Of a stretch of 51,435 bases of DNA, positions 17,887 to 25,941 are shown in pieces. The stretch lies in contig JAGNZC010000019.1 in assembly GCA_017984635.1 (NCBI GenBank), positions 1-51,435 of the forward strand, given 5' to 3'. Numbering within the stretch: position 1 is the stretch's first letter; each line of letters opens with the position of its first letter. The notes beneath the pieces were generated by a model, which was not told where the DNA came from, made no database searches, and saw nothing but the letters and a program-made list of their open reading frames with translations. The DNA comes from Crocinitomicaceae bacterium (lineage in GTDB: Bacteria; Bacteroidota; Bacteroidia; Flavobacteriales_D; Crocinitomicaceae). The translations under genes were made by a program, and so were the position numbers.

Positions 17887-19356
17887 TTACAAGCCAAAAC
17901 CAAAATATTCTTTTTTACCACTTTCTGTCAGTACTTCGAGTAAAACGCCTTTGTTACTGCCATTCAATTTAGCGGTTAATTGTTCAGCTGTTTCAATGAT
18001 TTCATTGTTTACCTTTGTAATCACCATTCCTGGCTCTAAACCAATGGATTTTAACTTTCCTGAGTTCAATGAATTAATCTTCACACCTGATTGAATATTC
18101 AACTCTTTTTTCTCTTTATTTGTTAATGCCACAAAGGTAGCTCCTAACGCAAAGTTTTTTGAAATCTCTTCTTTGCTAACCAATTTTGTTTCTCCTTCTT
18201 TGTTTCTAAGAATCAACTCTTTGATCGTTTCGTCGTTGTTTTTCGTTCGAATTGTCAGTGAAACTTTGTCGCCAGGGCGTCTTTTTCCAATTTCTTCTTG
18301 TAATTCGGCAACAGAATTTACTTCTTTAGATCCGATTTTCAAAATGACATCGCCATCTTTCATTCCTGCATCATCTGCACTTCCGTTGTCATTGACTTTC
18401 GCCACAAAAACACCTTTGTTATTTGGTAATTTATTTTTTTCTTTAATTTCTTGCGTGACATCGTTGATTTGAACGCCCAAGAATCCACGTTGTACGATCC
18501 CGTAGTCAATTAAATCACGCATTACTTTTTGCACCAAATTAACAGGAATGGCAAAAGAATATCCGGCATAACTTCCTGTTTGTGATGCAATTGCTGTATT
18601 GATTCCGATCAACTCTCCAGCTGTGTTGACCAATGCACCACCGCTGTTTCCTGGGTTCACTGCAGCATCTGTTTGTATAAAGGATTCAATTGGAACGACA
18701 TCTTTCGAACGATCGCTTAATAAATTGATATTACGCGCTTTTGCAGAGATGATTCCCGCAGTTACGGTAGATGTTAAATTAAATGGATTTCCAACAGCCA
18801 ATACCCATTCACCAATGTGTACTTCATCACTGTTTCCTAATCGAATTGGTTGAAATCCACTTCCTTCAATTTTTAAGACGGCAATATCTGTTGATGGGTC
18901 TGATCCAACTAGTTTTGCCGAATATTTAGAATTATCATTTAATATGACTTCTATTTCACTTGCGTCTTCAATAACGTGATTATTGGTAACAATATAACCT
19001 TCTGAAGAAACAATTACACCAGATCCAGAACCTGCACCAAATTGTTTGAATTCACGTCCGCCAGCTCCAGGACCATAAAAGAATTCCTGAAAAGGATCGC
19101 GTTGAAAGGTTGTTTTTACTACTTTCGTTGTAACGTGAACGACTGAGTTTATTGTGCTTTCAGACGCTTCAACGAAGTTTGGAGCTGTTCCATTCATTCC
19201 GTCTAATCCAACTGATTTCGCATAATAATTTCTGTTTCCGTCGATGACTTCGTCGGATAAACTGCTAAATGGAGAAGAATGCAACATTAAAAAAGCTCCT
19301 AAAGGAAGCATTCCCCCCAACAATCCTAATCCAAAAAGTTTCATGTTGTTTTTCAT
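17887..19356 (-). CDS. degP: Do/DegP (HtrA) family serine endoprotease
   Basis: A 489-residue periplasmic protease and chaperone for misfolded envelope proteins. The first 30 residues form a signal/anchor helix. The trypsin-like domain has the triad His127 (TNNHVIEDA), Asp157 (DPSTDIAVLKI) and Ser238 (AVNPGNSGGAL), numbered from the ATG at 19356. Two PDZ domains follow (about 285-380 and 395-485), as in DegP/DegQ. The ATG at 19356 is preferred to an in-frame TTG three codons upstream. It lies upstream of rpoD on the same strand but has its own terminator. Confidence 0.94.
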   Translation of the reverse strand: MKNNMKLFGLGLLGGMLPLGAFLMLHSSPFSSLSDEVIDGNRNYYAKSVGLDGMNGTAPNFVEASESTINSVVHVTTKVVKTTFQRDPFQEFFYGPGAGGREFKQFGAGSGSGVIVSSEGYIVTNNHVIEDASEIEVILNDNSKYSAKLVGSDPSTDIAVLKIEGSGFQPIRLGNSDEVHIGEWVLAVGNPFNLTSTVTAGIISAKARNINLLSDRSKDVVPIESFIQTDAAVNPGNSGGALVNTAGELIGINTAIASQTGSYAGYSFAIPVNLVQKVMRDLIDYGIVQRGFLGVQINDVTQEIKEKNKLPNNKGVFVAKVNDNGSADDAGMKDGDVILKIGSKEVNSVAELQEEIGKRRPGDKVSLTIRTKNNDETIKELILRNKEGETKLVSKEEISKNFALGATFVALTNKEKKELNIQSGVKINSLNSGKLKSIGLEPGMVITKVNNEIIETAEQLTAKLNGSNKGVLLEVLTESGKKEYFGFGL

Positions 19357-19445
19357 AATTTTCAATTTTTGTATTTTTCTGAGTGCAATATTAACATTTA
19401 GACTTTATTTTTTAGTATCTCAATGCTGTTAAAGAATGTTAAGCA

Positions 19446-19480
19446 ATTGGACTTTTTTTCAGCGGAAAAAATTACATTTG
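19446..19480 (+). promoter_or_regulatory. dapF promoter
   Basis: ATTG (19446-19449), a 23-bp spacer and TACATTTG (19473-19480) fit the Bacteroidota consensus at the long end of the spacer range. The ATG follows 14 bp after the -7 element, giving a very short leader. Confidence 0.65.
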
Positions 19481-19494
19481 TAAAAATGAATTGA

Positions 19495-20292
19495 ATGACG
19501 ATTAATTTTTCAAAATACCAAGGTACTGGAAATGATTTCATCTTATTGAACAATCTAAATGGCGCGTTCAATAATTTATCTATTCCTGCCATTAAAAGGT
19601 TGTGCGATAGACGTTTTGGTATTGGTGCTGATGGATTGATTTTGATTCATACGACATCAGATTTTGATTTTGAAGTGGATTATTACAACGCTGACGGTTC
19701 TAAAAGTTTTTGTGGCAATGGCGCCCGATGTGCTGTTGCATTTGCCGAAAAAATTGGTTTTTCAATTGAAAATTCTCATTTCAAAGCGATTGATGGACCT
19801 CACACAGCGCGTAAATTGAACCAACAAATTGCACTGGACATGTTGCCTGTAAAGGAAGTTATTCAATATCATGCTGATTTCACTTTAAATACAGGTTCTC
19901 CTCATTATATTCAATTTGTTCCTGATTTAGCAACTTGTTCTATTGTTGAAACAGGAAAAGCAATTCGTTACAGCGCTTCGTTTAACAAAGAAGGAATCAA
20001 TGTCAATCAAGTTGAGATTGTGGGTGAAAATCACTTGTCAATGTTGACTTATGAACGAGGTGTAGAGGATGAAACACTTTCTTGTGGAACAGGAGCTACA
20101 GCTGCAGCAATTGCCTATGTAAACCTCAATAATCGCATTGGAAATCAATCCATTTCTATCGATGTGAAAGGTGGAAAGTTAACTGTTCAATTGGAAGCAA
20201 CTGAAAATAAAGAATTTGTAAATATTCAACTGATTGGACCTGCAGAACATGTTTTTGATGGTACAATCGAATTAAATGCATACGATGTTTAA
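19495..20292 (+). CDS. dapF: Diaminopimelate epimerase
   Basis: A 265-residue PLP-independent racemase that converts LL- to meso-diaminopimelate for lysine and peptidoglycan. The two catalytic cysteines are C73 in SFCGNGARC and C197 in LSCGTGATAAA; GTGNDF near residue 10 is the family start. It is cytoplasmic. It opens a five-gene run (dapF, GNAT, mltG, glycosylasparaginase, beta-mannosidase); its stop overlaps the next start by 8 bp. Confidence 0.96.
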   Translation: MTINFSKYQGTGNDFILLNNLNGAFNNLSIPAIKRLCDRRFGIGADGLILIHTTSDFDFEVDYYNADGSKSFCGNGARCAVAFAEKIGFSIENSHFKAIDGPHTARKLNQQIALDMLPVKEVIQYHADFTLNTGSPHYIQFVPDLATCSIVETGKAIRYSASFNKEGINVNQVEIVGENHLSMLTYERGVEDETLSCGTGATAAAIAYVNLNNRIGNQSISIDVKGGKLTVQLEATENKEFVNIQLIGPAEHVFDGTIELNAYDV

Positions 20293-20806
20293 AGCAAATT
20301 CAGTTTTCTTGCGTGTGGTTGAACCTCATGATGCTCCTTTGTTATTATTATGGGAAAACAACCCGCAACATTGGAAAGTAACAGATACAGAAGTGCCTTT
20401 TTCGATGCAAGCCATTTTGCAATTAATCGATCAACAACAACAAATTCGAATGACAGGTCAATTGAGAATGATGATTTGTTTGAATGAAACGGAAGAAGCA
20501 GTTGGAGCAATCGATTTGTACGATGTTGATTTCAAAAATAAAAATGCTGCAATTGGAATTTTAATTGGTGATGCAAAAAATAAAAAGAAAGGGTATGCGG
20601 CTGAAAGTCTTGTTTTAATGCAAGAATACGCTAAAAATAGTTTAGAATTACACAATTTATACTGTTCAATTCAAGCAGATAATGAAGCGAGTATTCACTT
20701 ATTTGAAAAAATTGGATTTGAAAAAATTGGCACACGAAAAGAATGGTTTTTAATGAAAGGTCAACGCGTTGACGAAATATTGTATCAATTATGTCTAAAA
20801 AAATAA
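20285..20806 (+). CDS. GNAT family N-acetyltransferase (RimJ/RimL type)
   Basis: A 173-residue acetyltransferase of the RimJ/L group: VFLRVVEPHDAPLLLLWENN at the start, GAIDLYDVDFKNKNAAIGILIG, then KKGYAAESLVLMQEYA for acetyl-CoA binding and DNEASIHLFEKIGFEKIGTRKEWF. The ATG at 20285 is preferred over one at 20276 because the homologous region begins at FKANSVFLR. The substrate is unknown. It overlaps both dapF (8 bp) and mltG (16 bp), so it is translationally linked to cell-wall genes. Confidence 0.88.
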   Translation: MFKANSVFLRVVEPHDAPLLLLWENNPQHWKVTDTEVPFSMQAILQLIDQQQQIRMTGQLRMMICLNETEEAVGAIDLYDVDFKNKNAAIGILIGDAKNKKKGYAAESLVLMQEYAKNSLELHNLYCSIQADNEASIHLFEKIGFEKIGTRKEWFLMKGQRVDEILYQLCLKK

Positions 20807-21852
20807 TTTACATTGGAATTGCGGTTGCATTAATCGCTGGAATAGTTGTTTTTCCTAAATTCATGTTGTTTTGGAACAGTCGTAAAACAACCGAAAACAC
20901 AATCTCAACAGAATTTTTGATCGATTCAAAAATGAATTTGGTTCAGTTGGCTGAAAAATTACAAGCTGCTGGAATTATTGACAATAAAGACGCATTCATT
21001 GCAGTAGGAGATTACAAAGGAATGACTGCTGAAAACATTGCGATTGGTAAATACATCATTGAACCAGCGACAGAATTTCGCAATGTTTTAAATGGTTTTA
21101 AATTAAACAATGCAGGAAATGGTAACAATGAAGTTGAAGTGGATGTTACGTTTAATAATTGCCGAGATATTTATCAAATGGCTGGGAAAGTGTCCAAAAC
21201 ATTAATGATTGACAGCACCAAATTGGTTCAGTTTATTGAGGATGAAGCAACCTTAGAGAACTATCAAATGAACAGCGGTGAAATTCCTGTTTTGTTTTTG
21301 CCGAATACCTATAAAATGTATTTTGATACGGATGAGAAAACGTTTGTTCAGCGCATGGCGGATGAATTTAAGCGCTTTTGGAACGATGAACGTTTGAGTA
21401 AATTGAAAGAAGTTGGATTAAAGTATCCATCTGAAGCGGTAACATTAGCAAGTATCGTTTATTCTGAACAAGGAAGAAATAAAAGCGAATGGCCAATTAT
21501 TGCAGGTTTGTATTTGAACCGCATTCAACAAGGAATAAAATTACAGTCTGATCCAACGTTTAAATTTTGCTGGGGAGATCAATTGAAAGGCGTGCAACGT
21601 TTGTTGAATGTTCATCGTGATATTGATTGCTTGTACAACACTTACAAAATCATGGGATTACCTCCGGGACCAATTTGTATTCCACCAACAGAAGTGGTTG
21701 ATGCTGTTTTAAATCGCGATCCAAACAATTATATTTTTATGATGGCGAAGGCTGATTATTCTGGTTTACATGATTTTTCAGTGGAATATTCCAAACATAA
21801 AATGTATGCAGAGAAATACCAACGTTGGTTGGCAAATGAATTGAGAAACTAG
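20791..21852 (+). CDS. mltG: Endolytic murein transglycosylase MltG
   Basis: A 353-residue single-pass membrane lytic transglycosylase (YceG family) that cuts nascent glycan strands and helps set their length. The anchor helix covers about 4-27. A LysM-like region is followed by the catalytic domain with LASIVYSEQGRNKSEWPIIAGLYLNRI and LQSDPTFKF (written in parts here). Where E. coli MltG has two Glu in IVEKET, this protein has IVYSEQ, keeping only the second. It overlaps the GNAT gene and is followed 7 bp later by the glycosylasparaginase gene. Confidence 0.93.
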   Translation: MSKKIIYIGIAVALIAGIVVFPKFMLFWNSRKTTENTISTEFLIDSKMNLVQLAEKLQAAGIIDNKDAFIAVGDYKGMTAENIAIGKYIIEPATEFRNVLNGFKLNNAGNGNNEVEVDVTFNNCRDIYQMAGKVSKTLMIDSTKLVQFIEDEATLENYQMNSGEIPVLFLPNTYKMYFDTDEKTFVQRMADEFKRFWNDERLSKLKEVGLKYPSEAVTLASIVYSEQGRNKSEWPIIAGLYLNRIQQGIKLQSDPTFKFCWGDQLKGVQRLLNVHRDIDCLYNTYKIMGLPPGPICIPPTEVVDAVLNRDPNNYIFMMAKADYSGLHDFSVEYSKHKMYAEKYQRWLANELRN

Positions 21853-21859
21853 ACTTGCG

Positions 21860-22870
21860 ATGGAACAAAAACGTAGAAAATTCTTAAAAATTGGCTTACT
21901 TGGATTAGTTGCAGGAATTGTAAAGCCTGTACTGGCGACTTCAACTGAAGTTTCGAATGCGCCATTAAAAACACCGAAGCTAATCGGTAAAAAGCCAATA
22001 GTAATTTCAACTTGGAATCACGGTTTAGCAGCGAATTTAGGTGCTTGGGAAATTTTATCTAAAGGAGGAAAGTCAATTGATGCCGTGGAAAAAGGTGTAA
22101 TGGTTACTGAATCTGATGCAACCAATCGAAGTGTTGGAATCGGAGGAATGCCAGATCGCGATGGTCACGTTACGCTTGATGCTTGTATTATGGATGAACA
22201 ATCGCGTTGCGGAGCAGTTGGTTGTTTGGAAGGAATCGCACATCCAATTTCAGTCGCTCGTGCCATTATGGAAAAAACACAGCACGTGATGTTGGTTGGA
22301 GAAGGGGCGAAGAAGTTTGCATTGGATCATGGATTTTCAACAATTAAAACACCGATTCCAGCAGTAAAAGAAGCCTATTTGAAATGGAAAAAGGAAAATA
22401 AGGACGTTTTTAAAAAACCCGTTATCAATCACGAAAATCACGATACAATTGGAATGTTGGCATTGGATAGTGCAGGAAATTTGAGTGGTTCGTGCACAAC
22501 GAGTGGTTGGGCTTTTAAATTACCCGGACGCTTGGGAGATTCTCCAATTATTGGTGCAGGTTTATTTGTTGACAATGAAATTGGAGCGGCGTGTGCAACT
22601 GGTTTAGGCGAGGCAATTATTCGTGTTGCAGGTAGTCATACAGTTGTTGAATTAATACGACAAGGTCATACGCCACAAGAAGCGTGTCAATTGGCAGTGG
22701 AAAGAATTATTTCTAAACACAAAGATTTAACAGGCTTGCAATGTGGATTCATTGCCTTGGATAAGCACGGAAATGTGGGAGCATATTCTATTTTTAATGG
22801 ATTCAATTATGCTTTAAAAACTTCCGATGAAGAGAAATTAGTGGATGCTACTTACAATCGAAAATGGTAA
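21860..22870 (+). CDS. N4-(beta-N-acetylglucosaminyl)-L-asparaginase (glycosylasparaginase)
   Basis: A 336-residue Ntn hydrolase that cleaves the GlcNAc-Asn bond of N-linked glycoproteins. The precursor should self-cleave between Asp195 and Thr196 (ENHDTIGML), freeing Thr196 as nucleophile; other family motifs are GIGGMPDRDGHVTLDACIM, GSCTTSGWAFKLPGR and ATGLGEAI. The N-terminus has a twin-arginine motif (RRKFLK) before a hydrophobic stretch, so export by Tat is likely. The 3' end overlaps the beta-mannosidase gene by 7 bp, which suggests a shared glycan-degrading role. Confidence 0.93.
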   Translation: MEQKRRKFLKIGLLGLVAGIVKPVLATSTEVSNAPLKTPKLIGKKPIVISTWNHGLAANLGAWEILSKGGKSIDAVEKGVMVTESDATNRSVGIGGMPDRDGHVTLDACIMDEQSRCGAVGCLEGIAHPISVARAIMEKTQHVMLVGEGAKKFALDHGFSTIKTPIPAVKEAYLKWKKENKDVFKKPVINHENHDTIGMLALDSAGNLSGSCTTSGWAFKLPGRLGDSPIIGAGLFVDNEIGAACATGLGEAIIRVAGSHTVVELIRQGHTPQEACQLAVERIISKHKDLTGLQCGFIALDKHGNVGAYSIFNGFNYALKTSDEEKLVDATYNRKW

Positions 22871-25350
22871 AAAAACTAATTTATAGTTTGACGTTAATAA
22901 TTGCTTGCATGCAAGTAATCAATGCACAAGAACAGCTACAATGGGAATTATATCATCCTGTAAAAAAGGAATGGTTACCAGCAGGAACACATGGTTCGGT
23001 TCAAGAAAAATTAATAGAAAGTGGGGAGTTGCCGGATCCTTATTTCGGAAAGAATGAAAATTTATTTGCTTGGATTGAAGACCATAAATGGATTTTTCGT
23101 TCGACCCTTGAATTGAGCAACCAACAATTGTCTGAAAAATCAATTGAACTTCAATTTCCTGGAATCGATACCTATGCAGCAATTTATGTAAATGATTCTT
23201 TGATTGGTTTCACAGACAATGCGTTTCATCCATTTCAGTTTGACATTAAAAAATATGTTCATATTGGGAAAAATGAACTAGAAGTTATTTTTACGCCGCC
23301 GGTTTTAATGCATCAACAGCGTTACGAAACAGAACGTTTTCATTATCCTGCGCCCAACGATGTACATCAAATTGCAATTGCTTCGTTGACTCGTAAACCT
23401 CAGTATCAATTTGGTTGGGATTGGGCATTGCGCATGAATACGATTGGATTTTTAAAACCGGTAAAAGTTACAGCGTTGAGTCATCCTCAAGTTGCAAATG
23501 TTCAAATAACAACGGATAAACTTTTGAATGACAGAGCCGTTGTGTCTTTTACATTGTTTTTTCAATCAAAAATAACGGAAGAATTAACTTGGACAAGTAA
23601 TCTATTTGGAACACTAAAAATTCCAAAAGGGGTTTTGTCCTTCAAAAGAACCGAAATCATTGAAAATCCTGATTTGTGGTGGCCAAGAGGTCAAGGAAAA
23701 GCGTTTTTGTATAACGATACCTGGAAATTAACGGCTAATGAACAAGAGATTTGGAGCGTTCAAAAACGCTTTGGTGTTCGAACAACTCAACTAATACAAG
23801 AAAAAGACCAATGGGGTACGAGCTATGTGTTGAAAGTAAATGATCGACCAGTTTTTTGTAAAGGTGGCGATTACATTCCACAAGACATGTTTCCTGCTCG
23901 TGTAACCGATCAAATGTTACAAGAAATGGTGCAACAAATGGTAAAAGCCAATTTCAATATGGTGCGTGTTTGGGGTGGAGGTTATTACCCTGAAGAAGCT
24001 TTTTTCAATGCATGCGATGAAAACGGAATCATGGTGTGGCAAGATTTTATGTTTGCTTGTGCGATGTATCCTGGTGATTCAGCGTTTTTAGCGAATGTGA
24101 AACAAGAATTAGATTTTCAAATTCCCCGCATTTCTTCCCATTCAAGTGTAGTACTTTTCAATGGGAATAATGAAGTCGATGTAGCTTGGAAAAATTGGGG
24201 TTTCCAATTGAAATACCAATTAATCGGTAAATCGGTCACTGAAATTGAAAAAGCGTATGATGATTTATTTAAAAAATTAATACCGAACTCACTTGCAACT
24301 TATTCGAATGTGCCTTACATTCATACTTCACCTTTGAGTAATTGGGGGAAAGATGAGTATTACAACCATGGAACACAGCATTATTGGGGTGTTTGGCACG
24401 GGAAGGATCCACTCGAAAATTTTGCTAAAAAAATTGGACGTTTCAATGCTGAATATGGATTCCAAAGTTTTCCTGAAAAAGCAACGATAGCAACGTTTTC
24501 AACTGAAAAAGAATGGGACTTGAATTCAGATGTAATGAAACACCATCAAAAAAGTTATGTTGGAAATGGCATGATTTTGAAACATGCTAAAATCTTGTAC
24601 GGAGAACCTAAAGATTTTGACGATTTCGTTTATTTATCTCAATTAACACAAGCCAAAGCAGTTGGTTTAGCTGTAAATGGACACCGTTTAGATGCGCCAA
24701 GATGCATGGGAACACTTTATTGGCAAATCAACGATTGTTGGCAAGCACCAACATGGTCGAGCATCGATTATTTTGGAAATTGGAAAGCCTTGCATTACGA
24801 AATCAAAAAAGATTACGAAGACATCGCTGTGTTGAGTAAAAACAATGCTACTGGAAAAACGATTTATTACCTGAATTCTGATCACTATTTACCTTTTGAA
24901 ACTACGGTTCATTCAACGGTTTTCGATTTATCTGGAAAAATCCTTTTTCAGCAAGATAAAAAGATTGAATTAAAAACCTTTGAACATCAACAACTCATTG
25001 AAGCATGTGATTTAGAAAAGTTCGCTGATAAAAATTGTTTGGTACAATTTGAATGGACATCAGTAAAAGGTCAAAAGCTGATTCGAAATTATACCCAAAT
25101 CCCGAAAAAGCGAACGAAATGTGATGAATCGAAGGTTAAAATCACGCTTTTGTCAATCAATGAAACGAATAAAACAGCTGAAATAGTAATTGAAAACAAA
25201 GAATTCGTTGCTGATTTTTGGTTGCAATCTTCCATAAAAGGCGTTCGCTTTGATACAAACTTTTGTCATTTTTTACCAGGAAAACATACCATTCAAATTA
25301 CGTTTGAAGACTTACCAAAACAAGAAGATTTTCAATTTACCTATCAATAA
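22864..25350 (+). CDS. Secreted beta-mannosidase (GH2)
   Basis: An 828-residue glycoside hydrolase family 2 enzyme with a signal peptide (cut near NAQ). Domain order is jelly-roll (about 25-200, with PQYQFGWDWALR), Ig-like (about 205-310) and TIM barrel (about 315-680). The acid/base is Glu437 in FNGNNEVD and the nucleophile Glu530 in FNAEYGFQSFP; these and the WDW motif mark beta-mannosidases rather than galactosidases. It should remove beta-1,4-mannose from short glycans such as the Man-GlcNAc core left in N-glycans. It overlaps the glycosylasparaginase gene. Confidence 0.95.
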   Translation: MVKKLIYSLTLIIACMQVINAQEQLQWELYHPVKKEWLPAGTHGSVQEKLIESGELPDPYFGKNENLFAWIEDHKWIFRSTLELSNQQLSEKSIELQFPGIDTYAAIYVNDSLIGFTDNAFHPFQFDIKKYVHIGKNELEVIFTPPVLMHQQRYETERFHYPAPNDVHQIAIASLTRKPQYQFGWDWALRMNTIGFLKPVKVTALSHPQVANVQITTDKLLNDRAVVSFTLFFQSKITEELTWTSNLFGTLKIPKGVLSFKRTEIIENPDLWWPRGQGKAFLYNDTWKLTANEQEIWSVQKRFGVRTTQLIQEKDQWGTSYVLKVNDRPVFCKGGDYIPQDMFPARVTDQMLQEMVQQMVKANFNMVRVWGGGYYPEEAFFNACDENGIMVWQDFMFACAMYPGDSAFLANVKQELDFQIPRISSHSSVVLFNGNNEVDVAWKNWGFQLKYQLIGKSVTEIEKAYDDLFKKLIPNSLATYSNVPYIHTSPLSNWGKDEYYNHGTQHYWGVWHGKDPLENFAKKIGRFNAEYGFQSFPEKATIATFSTEKEWDLNSDVMKHHQKSYVGNGMILKHAKILYGEPKDFDDFVYLSQLTQAKAVGLAVNGHRLDAPRCMGTLYWQINDCWQAPTWSSIDYFGNWKALHYEIKKDYEDIAVLSKNNATGKTIYYLNSDHYLPFETTVHSTVFDLSGKILFQQDKKIELKTFEHQQLIEACDLEKFADKNCLVQFEWTSVKGQKLIRNYTQIPKKRTKCDESKVKITLLSINETNKTAEIVIENKEFVADFWLQSSIKGVRFDTNFCHFLPGKHTIQITFEDLPKQEDFQFTYQ

Positions 25351-25392
25351 GCGCAATATTTCAACGTACTACCTAATTTTTAGATATTTCCC

Positions 25393-25423
25393 TTTGAAAA
25401 TAGTACCATGGTAACTACTTTTG
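25393..25423 (+). promoter_or_regulatory. marR promoter with embedded palindromic operator
   Basis: TTTG (25393-25396), a 19-bp spacer and TACTTTTG (25416-25423) match the consensus exactly. The spacer holds the perfect palindrome TACCATGGTA (25404-25413), a likely MarR operator. The ATG is only 4 bp after the -7 element, so the transcript is probably leaderless. Confidence 0.85.
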
Positions 25424-25427
25424 TGCC

Positions 25428-25886
25428 ATGAAAATTGAAGATGAAATTCAAACTCGTTTTAAAACGCCTCAGCAAAAAGCAATCATCAACATTCGTTATA
25501 CTTCCAACTTTTTAGGAAACATACAGAATTCTTTGATGGATCAATATGGGTTGAGCATGGCGCAATTCAATATTTTACGCATTTTACGTGGAGCGAAAAG
25601 CGCAATCAATGTTCAAACGGTGAAAGAGCGTATGATTGAAAAATCGCCCAACACGACACGTTTAATGGATAAATTAATTGAAAAGGAATTAATCGAACGC
25701 ACACGTTGTACCAAAGATCGACGCGTTGTTTATGTGGAGATTTCAAAAGATGGTTTGGCTATTTTAAAAGCGATAGATGACAATTCTGATATTTTGAATA
25801 TGATTCAAGTTGGATTAAGCGATGAGGAATCTACAATTCTAAGTGATTTGTTGGATAAAGTTCGCAATCATTACCACAAGAAATAA
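25428..25886 (+). CDS. MarR family transcriptional regulator
   Basis: A 152-residue winged-helix repressor. The core has YGLSMAQFNILRILRGAKSAINV, the recognition region MIEKSPNTTRLMDKLIEKELI (given in parts) and the wing RCTKDRRVVYVEISKDGLAIL. MarR proteins bind short palindromes as dimers and respond to small ligands. The palindrome in its own promoter points to autoregulation, and the adjacent outer-membrane receptor gene, 55 bp downstream, is a likely co-regulated target. No ligand can be named. Confidence 0.92.
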   Translation: MKIEDEIQTRFKTPQQKAIINIRYTSNFLGNIQNSLMDQYGLSMAQFNILRILRGAKSAINVQTVKERMIEKSPNTTRLMDKLIEKELIERTRCTKDRRVVYVEISKDGLAILKAIDDNSDILNMIQVGLSDEESTILSDLLDKVRNHYHKK

Positions 25887-25941
25887 CTTATTATCCTTAT
25901 TTTTACACGCTCAATTACGATTTTATAAAAAAGACAAATTC

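Noticed and set aside
19357..19365. DegP start three codons upstream
   Set aside because: It would need a TTG codon, while ATG at 19356 directly precedes the signal sequence.
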